Shown here piece after piece: positions 5,591-9,137 of a stretch of 9,137 nucleotides of DNA. Source of the DNA: Patescibacteria group bacterium (GTDB taxonomy: Bacteria > Patescibacteriota > Patescibacteriia > UBA9934 > GWF2-40-263). Every line of letters begins with the position of its first letter. The stretch's first letter is position 1. The DNA lies in the NCBI GenBank assembly GCA_004298405.1, contig SCSL01000015.1, positions 1-9,137 of the forward strand, given 5' to 3'. Under the pieces are notes generated by a model. That model did no database searches. It saw only the letters and a program-made list of their open reading frames with translations, and was not told the origin of the DNA. The translations under genes were made by a program, and so were the position numbers.

Positions 5591-5972
5591 CTTGTCTCAC
5601 GCCTTCCCATGTTCCTGAGGTTCCTCGATCTGGATATGTCCATGTTCCAGTTATTGTATTTTCGTCTTCGATCGTTCCAGTTGAGGTCGTCGTACCATTG
5701 TCGGCCGTTACGGTTATGGTGTTTCCTTTGATCGTATAGTGAGCGGGATAGTTTGTTTTTGCTGTGCCATCTTCATAAAACGTCCCGATGCTGGTTATGG
5801 GGGTGTCGGGATAGCGATCATCCCAAAATTTCAATGTCCAGGTTCCCACAACGGACACTTCCTGAGTCTGGGATTCTTCCGAAGCCAAGTCACTCGGAAG
5901 TGGTTCTTGGGTACAGCCGGCTCCGACAAACAGGAAGAGTCCCACGAGAAACAAATAGGGATATTTTTTCAT
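5586..5972 (-). CDS. Small lipoprotein of unknown function
   Basis: A 128-residue lipoprotein. From ATG 5972 it begins MKKYPYLFLVGLFLFVGAGC, a typical signal peptide with lipobox VGAGC, so Cys20 should be lipidated and the rest exported. The mature part has an acidic spacer followed by a strand-rich domain (GTWTLKFWDDRYP, TSIGTFYEDGTAKTNYPAHY, then GTWTYPDR). This pattern of GTW and alternating Thr suggests a small lipocalin- or META-like beta barrel, but no family can be named. A GTG at 5990 would add six residues; ATG 5972 gives the cleaner signal peptide. It is transcribed divergently from typA, from a promoter with a perfect TATAAT. No Shine-Dalgarno sequence is seen. Confidence 0.8.
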   Translation of the reverse strand: MKKYPYLFLVGLFLFVGAGCTQEPLPSDLASEESQTQEVSVVGTWTLKFWDDRYPDTPITSIGTFYEDGTAKTNYPAHYTIKGNTITVTADNGTTTSTGTIEDENTITGTWTYPDRGTSGTWEGVRQE

Positions 5973-6010
5973 AGGGATTTTTGTGTACACGAATAATGAC
6001 GGACAAGGAA

Positions 6011-6039
6011 ATTATAGCGTAGGGCAGTAGATTGACCAA
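6011..6039 (-). promoter_or_regulatory. Promoter of the lipoprotein gene
   Basis: On the minus strand a perfect TATAAT (6016-6011) lies 17 bases after TTGGTC (6039-6034). Transcription should begin near 6004, giving a leader of about 30 bases to ATG 5972. Its -35 overlaps the -35 of the typA promoter. Confidence 0.6.
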
Positions 6040-6060
6040 ATGTTTATTTTTGCGTATCCT
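6032..6060 (+). promoter_or_regulatory. Promoter of typA, giving a leaderless or near-leaderless mRNA
   Basis: TTGACC (6032-6037) and TATCCT (6055-6060) are separated by 17 bases. The typA ATG begins 10 bases after the -10, so transcription should start at or within a few bases of the start codon. This fits the absence of a Shine-Dalgarno sequence and excludes the upstream in-frame ATG at 6040, which lies between -35 and -10. Confidence 0.6.
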
Positions 6061-6069
6061 TGCGCCGTT

Positions 6070-7890
6070 ATGACACAAACCACCAGAGACGATATTCGAA
6101 ATGTTGCTATCATCGCCCACGTCGACCACGGGAAGACCACCCTTGTCGACGCGCTTTTGAAGCAGTCAAATACCTTCCGCGATGCGGATGCACAGGGAAC
6201 GACCATCATGGATTCCAATGAGCTTGAGCGTGAGCGGGGAATTACGATCTTTGCGAAAAACGCGGCGATTGAATGGAAGGGTCGTAAGATCAACATTGTC
6301 GATACTCCCGGTCACGCGGACTTTGGTGGGGAGGTGGAGCGCATCATGAATCTGGTAGATGGATGTCTCCTTCTTGTTGATGCAAAGGAAGGTCCCATGC
6401 CACAGACGAAGTTCGTGCTCAAGAAGGCGTTGGAGGCAGGTCACAGGGTGATTTTGGTGATCAACAAAATTGACAAGAAGGATGCGCGACCAGCCTGGGT
6501 TCTTGATAAGACGTTCGATCTGTTTATCGATCTTGGTGCCACGGATGAGCAAGCCCACTTTCCCGTCCTCTATGCCTCAGCGATTAACGGGATCGCGGGG
6601 ACCCAGCCCGAGATTGAGAAAATGACAGGAATCGCGCCGATCTTAGACAGCATTGTCGAGCACATTTCTGGTCCTATTGGTGATAAAGACCTGCCATTGC
6701 AGATTCCCGTTGTAAACATTTTTTACGATAACTACAAAGGACGCATTGCGGTGGGACGTGTGGTGAATGGGGTGGTGAAACAAGGGGCACAGATTAAGCA
6801 CATCAATCGGGATGGGGTTGAGAAGATGTCACGCATTACCGCTCTGCAAGTCTATGATGGACTCGGTCGTACGGATGTTGCGCAAGCTGAGGCGGGTGAA
6901 ATTGTCGTACTTGCTGGAATCGAAAATATCCAGATCGGCGAATCGCTGGTTGACCCGATTGAGGGAAAGGCTTTGCCCGTTCTCCAGATTGAGGAACCGA
7001 CCGTGAAGATGACGTTTGGGGCCAACACCTCGCCATTTGCCGGGAACGAAGGAGAATTTTCAACGGCGCGGCACTTGAAAGAACGGCTTGAAAAAGAGCT
7101 CCTGAATGATGTGGCGCTTCGCATCGAAAAGGGAGAAGGTGACAGTCAGTTTATTGTTTCCGGTCGTGGGGAACTTCACCTGGCAATCTTGATTGAGAAA
7201 ATGCGCCGCGAAGGATACGAACTTCAGGTTTCCCGTCCTCAGGTGATTTTCAAGGAAGTGAACGGGGTCACGATGGAGCCATACGAGGCAGTGTCGATTG
7301 AGTGTCCAGAGGCGTTTACCGGTACGGTCATCGAAAAAATGGGAAAGCGACGTGGGGAAATGAAGGATATGCTTGTCGAAAATGGGATCGCATTTCTTGA
7401 ATTTGAAATTCCAACGCGTGGACTCATCGGCTATCGCAGTGAGTTTTTAACCGACACAAAAGGACAGGGCGTCTTGAATACATTGTTGCTTGGATACCGT
7501 GAGAAAGCGGGGGACATGAGTGCGACCGGACACGGAGCCATGATCTCCATGGAGAATGGAACCACGATGGGATATTCGCTTACAAACCTGCAAGAACGCG
7601 GAAGTTTGTTTGTGGGACCAGGAGTCGAGGTATACACCGGAATGGTCATTGGAGAAAATTCCAGACAAGAGGACATGGAAGTCAACCCATGCAAAGAAAA
7701 GAAGTTGTCGAATATGCGATCTAAGGGAGATGGATCGAGCGTTTCACTCGAACCACCTCGCGAGATGACGCTTGAGTTGAGTCTTGAATTTCTTGCCGAT
7801 GATGAGCTTCTTGAGGTGACGCCAAAAAGTTTGCGCATCCGCAAAACGATTCTGGATTTCGTGAAGCGCAAGCGGGAACAGAACAAATAA
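6070..7890 (+). CDS. typA: Translational GTPase TypA/BipA
   Basis: Ribosome-associated GTPase of the EF-G/LepA group, involved in 50S subunit assembly and stress or cold adaptation. The protein is 606 residues, the normal length for the family. G-domain motifs are intact: G1 AHVDHGKTT (16-24), G2 region RERGITI (55-60), G3 DTPGH (78-82), G4 NKID (132-135) and G5 YASA (168-171). The EF-Tu-like domain 2, the EF-G-like domains III and V (GRGELHLAILIEKMRREGYE; PTRGLIGYRSEFLTDTKGQG) and the TypA-specific C-terminus (SLEPPREMTLELSLEFLADDELLEVTPKS) follow in order. ATG 6070 is chosen because the usual family start lies here and the in-frame ATG at 6040 is inside the promoter. It stands alone, divergent from the lipoprotein gene. 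It is the best phylogenetic marker in the window, and its style suits Patescibacteria, though I cannot prove this. Confidence 0.97.
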   Translation: MTQTTRDDIRNVAIIAHVDHGKTTLVDALLKQSNTFRDADAQGTTIMDSNELERERGITIFAKNAAIEWKGRKINIVDTPGHADFGGEVERIMNLVDGCLLLVDAKEGPMPQTKFVLKKALEAGHRVILVINKIDKKDARPAWVLDKTFDLFIDLGATDEQAHFPVLYASAINGIAGTQPEIEKMTGIAPILDSIVEHISGPIGDKDLPLQIPVVNIFYDNYKGRIAVGRVVNGVVKQGAQIKHINRDGVEKMSRITALQVYDGLGRTDVAQAEAGEIVVLAGIENIQIGESLVDPIEGKALPVLQIEEPTVKMTFGANTSPFAGNEGEFSTARHLKERLEKELLNDVALRIEKGEGDSQFIVSGRGELHLAILIEKMRREGYELQVSRPQVIFKEVNGVTMEPYEAVSIECPEAFTGTVIEKMGKRRGEMKDMLVENGIAFLEFEIPTRGLIGYRSEFLTDTKGQGVLNTLLLGYREKAGDMSATGHGAMISMENGTTMGYSLTNLQERGSLFVGPGVEVYTGMVIGENSRQEDMEVNPCKEKKLSNMRSKGDGSSVSLEPPREMTLELSLEFLADDELLEVTPKSLRIRKTILDFVKRKREQNK

Positions 7891-7892
7891 AA

Positions 7893-7925
7893 AGGCACCT
7901 GAGTGGCAGAGGGGGACACCCTGCC
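7893..7925. terminator. Weak hairpin between convergent genes
   Basis: Between the stops of typA and the convergent gene, GGCA and GGG pair with CCC and TGCC (about 7905-7924) with a 2-base bulge, inside a longer imperfect AGGCA...TGCCT pairing. On the minus strand a TTTTT run follows the outer arm. It may end transcription from either side, but neither structure is canonical. Confidence 0.35.
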
Positions 7926-8513
7926 TCACAGATGCGTGGAGTGACCAAGGAGTTTCTTGGGACGTTCGTACGTAGGAGTGAAACCCAGGCTGATCTGGGT
8001 GGTGAATGTGGCATACGGCGGAGCGCAGAGCCACTTGGAATGGGTGTAGGTCTGGGTGCCCAGCACCATTGACTTGAGGAGGTTGAGGTCCGCGCGAGCG
8101 GCGATGGTCTTGCGACGCTCCACCGCGGCGTACATCTCGTTAGCGGCTTGATCGACCTTTTTTTCGATCTCGACAAGCCGATCGGTACACGGCTCAATCG
8201 GATTGTCCAACCCCCACTGAAGACAGGCTTCGTATCCATCGTATGGGCAAGTGCGATACGAAGCCTCGTATTCGCACGTCCCGATGTCGAATCTCTGTGC
8301 GTCTTGCAACCAATCCTGGTACATCGCGCACGCGGCATCGAAATCTTCCAACGCTCCACCAAACTCATCGATGGTGGCGATCGTCTCCTGCGAGACGATC
8401 GGGTAGGCATCGAGCTTGCGCTCCAGAGCGATCACCCCCATGACTGGGAACCTGAGGAAGACGATGGTCAGCAGACCAAAGGTCACGTACAGGGCAAGGC
8501 GTTCGAGCTTCAT
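7926..8513 (-). CDS. Membrane-anchored Cys-rich protein, unrecognised
   Basis: A 195-residue protein of unknown family. ATG 8513 has a strong GGAGG Shine-Dalgarno sequence about 10 bases upstream and a well-placed promoter. Residues 5-29 (LALYVTFGLLTIVFLRFPVMG) form an uncleaved signal anchor, so the rest is probably outside the membrane. That part has six cysteines (62, 80, 89, 97, 109, 163), several in a Tyr/Cys-rich stretch (GTCEYEASYRTCPYDGYEAC), an arrangement suited to disulfides. A charged, probably helical segment (112-145) precedes an aromatic, possibly strand-like end. It converges on typA. No enzyme motif is visible; a structural or surface role is only a guess. Confidence 0.7.
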   Translation of the reverse strand: MKLERLALYVTFGLLTIVFLRFPVMGVIALERKLDAYPIVSQETIATIDEFGGALEDFDAACAMYQDWLQDAQRFDIGTCEYEASYRTCPYDGYEACLQWGLDNPIEPCTDRLVEIEKKVDQAANEMYAAVERRKTIAARADLNLLKSMVLGTQTYTHSKWLCAPPYATFTTQISLGFTPTYERPKKLLGHSTHL

Positions 8514-8530
8514 TTGGATGAAACCTCCGT

Positions 8531-8545
8531 GTTGCTACTTGCAAC
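8531..8545. promoter_or_regulatory. Inverted repeat over the -10/start site (possible operator)
   Basis: GTTGC (8531-8535) and GCAAC (8541-8545) are exact inverted repeats with a 5-base spacer. On the minus strand they cover the end of the -10 and the probable transcription start, where a repressor would block initiation. A small leader hairpin is the alternative. Confidence 0.3.
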
Positions 8546-8570
8546 ATAGCAAAATGAAAGATTTTGTCAA
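8543..8570 (-). promoter_or_regulatory. Promoter of the Cys-rich membrane protein gene
   Basis: On the minus strand a perfect TTGACA (8570-8565) is followed 16 bases later by TATGTT (8548-8543). The start site would be near 8536, leaving about 22 bases including the GGAGG ribosome binding site before ATG 8513. Confidence 0.6.
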
Positions 8571-8603
8571 TGTTCCATCCGAGACTAGTTTGGTCACGTA
8601 TCT

Positions 8604-9056
8604 ATGTTCAAATTTCCGAACCGTTTCATGTCACACGATGTGTACAAGAGCTTCATCGATGAATCCCACTTCTTGTGTCAGCTGAAGTTAGTCTTTGACT
8701 GGGAGGAATTGGCTTCTCCGCTTTGGAATCTTGCTCGTAATGAGCAAGGAGGAAGGCCTCGTACAAGTCCTGTGGTGTTGCTCAAGATGCTGTTCCTGTG
8801 TTTCCTCTACAACCGGAGCGACCGTGAGATGGAGGCCATGGTTACCAGTGACTTGTACGTAAAGTATTTCCTGGGTCTGGCCATAGACGCATTGGCTTCC
8901 GACCATTCCAGCCTGTCTCGGTTCCGAGACGAAGTTTTAGAAACACACGGGGTGACCTTTTTTACCAACCTCTTTGAATCCATCCTGAAGGAAGCTCCTC
9001 GTCACGGCATTGTCTTTGCGTCCGTTAACTTTCGGGAGCCTAATAAACCAGTTTAG
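8604..9056 (+). pseudogene. Truncated IS1182/IS5-like transposase (N-terminal domain)
   Basis: A 150-residue frame from ATG 8604, matching the DUF772-type N-terminal domain of IS5/IS1182-group DDE transposases: an early FDWEEL segment, GRPRTSPVVLLKMLFLCFLY, then the strong signature RSDREMEAM and DHSSLSRFRDEVLE. Complete proteins run to several hundred residues with the catalytic Asp just after this region (a motif like VDST/H). Here the match stops after HGIVF (about base 9027), and the frame ends in unrelated residues at TAG 9054-9056. No catalytic Asp or Glu is encoded in any frame of the remaining 80 bases. It is an inactive remnant cut at its 3' side. No Shine-Dalgarno sequence is seen, and no terminal inverted repeat could be identified. 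Confidence 0.75.
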
Positions 9057-9066
9057 AGATAGATGG

Positions 9067-9088
9067 AAGGCACAGAGGTGTCTTTTTT
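9067..9088 (+). terminator. Intrinsic terminator
   Basis: AAGGCAC (9067-9073) pairs with GTGTCTT (9078-9084, one G-T pair) around an AGAG loop, within a run of six T. It lies 11 bases after the stop of the truncated transposase and probably belonged to a gene displaced by the insertion. Confidence 0.6.
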
Positions 9089-9137
9089 GGTTGTCTGAGA
9101 AAGGGAAGTTTTTCCATTGAGATGAGTAAAGGGAGCC

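Noticed and set aside
6040..6069. Upstream in-frame ATG extending TypA by ten residues
   Set aside because: It lies between the -35 and -10 elements of the promoter, has no ribosome binding site, and the extra residues are not part of the family start, which matches ATG 6070.
1..9137. CRISPR array, tRNA or rRNA genes
   Set aside because: No regularly spaced repeats of CRISPR length, no cloverleaf-type sequence with a T-loop motif in the right setting, and no conserved rRNA stretches were seen on either strand.

Overview
The window reads as a mosaic of two kinds of DNA. The outer parts (about 1-790 and 5170-9137) have moderate GC. They carry a secreted-type nuclease, a small lipoprotein, the translation GTPase TypA/BipA, a membrane-anchored Cys-rich protein and transposase remnants. 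The central part (about 800-5110) is clearly GC-richer. It carries a membrane-anchored protein of unknown function, a two-gene minus-strand unit (a small WYL-like protein followed by a frameshifted dCTP deaminase/dUTPase-fold gene) and a serine recombinase that has lost its catalytic domain. Short UTRs, a predicted leaderless typA, the style of TypA and lipoprotein, and the nuclease with an Excalibur-like tail would suit a Patescibacteria/CPR-type or other small-genome bacterium for the flanks. That is an inference from style, not a taxonomic proof. The centre looks like DNA from a high-GC donor, acquired as a decayed island or joined by misassembly.

Layout. 1-95: two tight hairpins in front of, and partly inside, the nuclease reading frame. 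40-771 (+): thermonuclease with all catalytic residues but no signal peptide. 772-1832: about 1 kb with no convincing gene, containing a 14-bp palindrome, several hairpins, and a promoter-like sequence followed about 140 bases later by an intrinsic terminator (possible small RNA). 1833-2909 (+): unrecognised protein with one transmembrane helix. 2669-3681 (-): dCTP deaminase-like gene broken by a frameshift near 3633, converging on and overlapping the previous gene. 3686-3913 (-): small WYL-like gene 4 bases upstream of it. 3982-5106 (+): recombinase C-terminal part, followed by a terminator at 5140-5173. 5166-5327 (-): N-terminal fragment of an ISAon1/ISL3-like transposase. 5334-5375: 18-bp perfect hairpin. 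5394-5510 (+): 38-residue membrane peptide with its own terminator. 5586-5972 (-): lipoprotein. 6070-7890 (+): typA. 7926-8513 (-): Cys-rich membrane-anchored protein with a clear promoter. 8604-9056 (+): IS1182/IS5-like transposase N-terminal fragment, then a terminator.

Working together. The best-supported regulatory unit is the divergent lipoprotein/typA pair: two promoters overlap in one 8-base block, and typA appears to start almost at its transcription start. The WYL-like and dCTP deaminase-like genes look like one transcription unit. Several mobile-element genes are truncated or broken, so 800-5170 and 8550-9137 are best read as sites of insertion and decay. I did not find a CRISPR array, a tRNA or rRNA, or a complete defence system.
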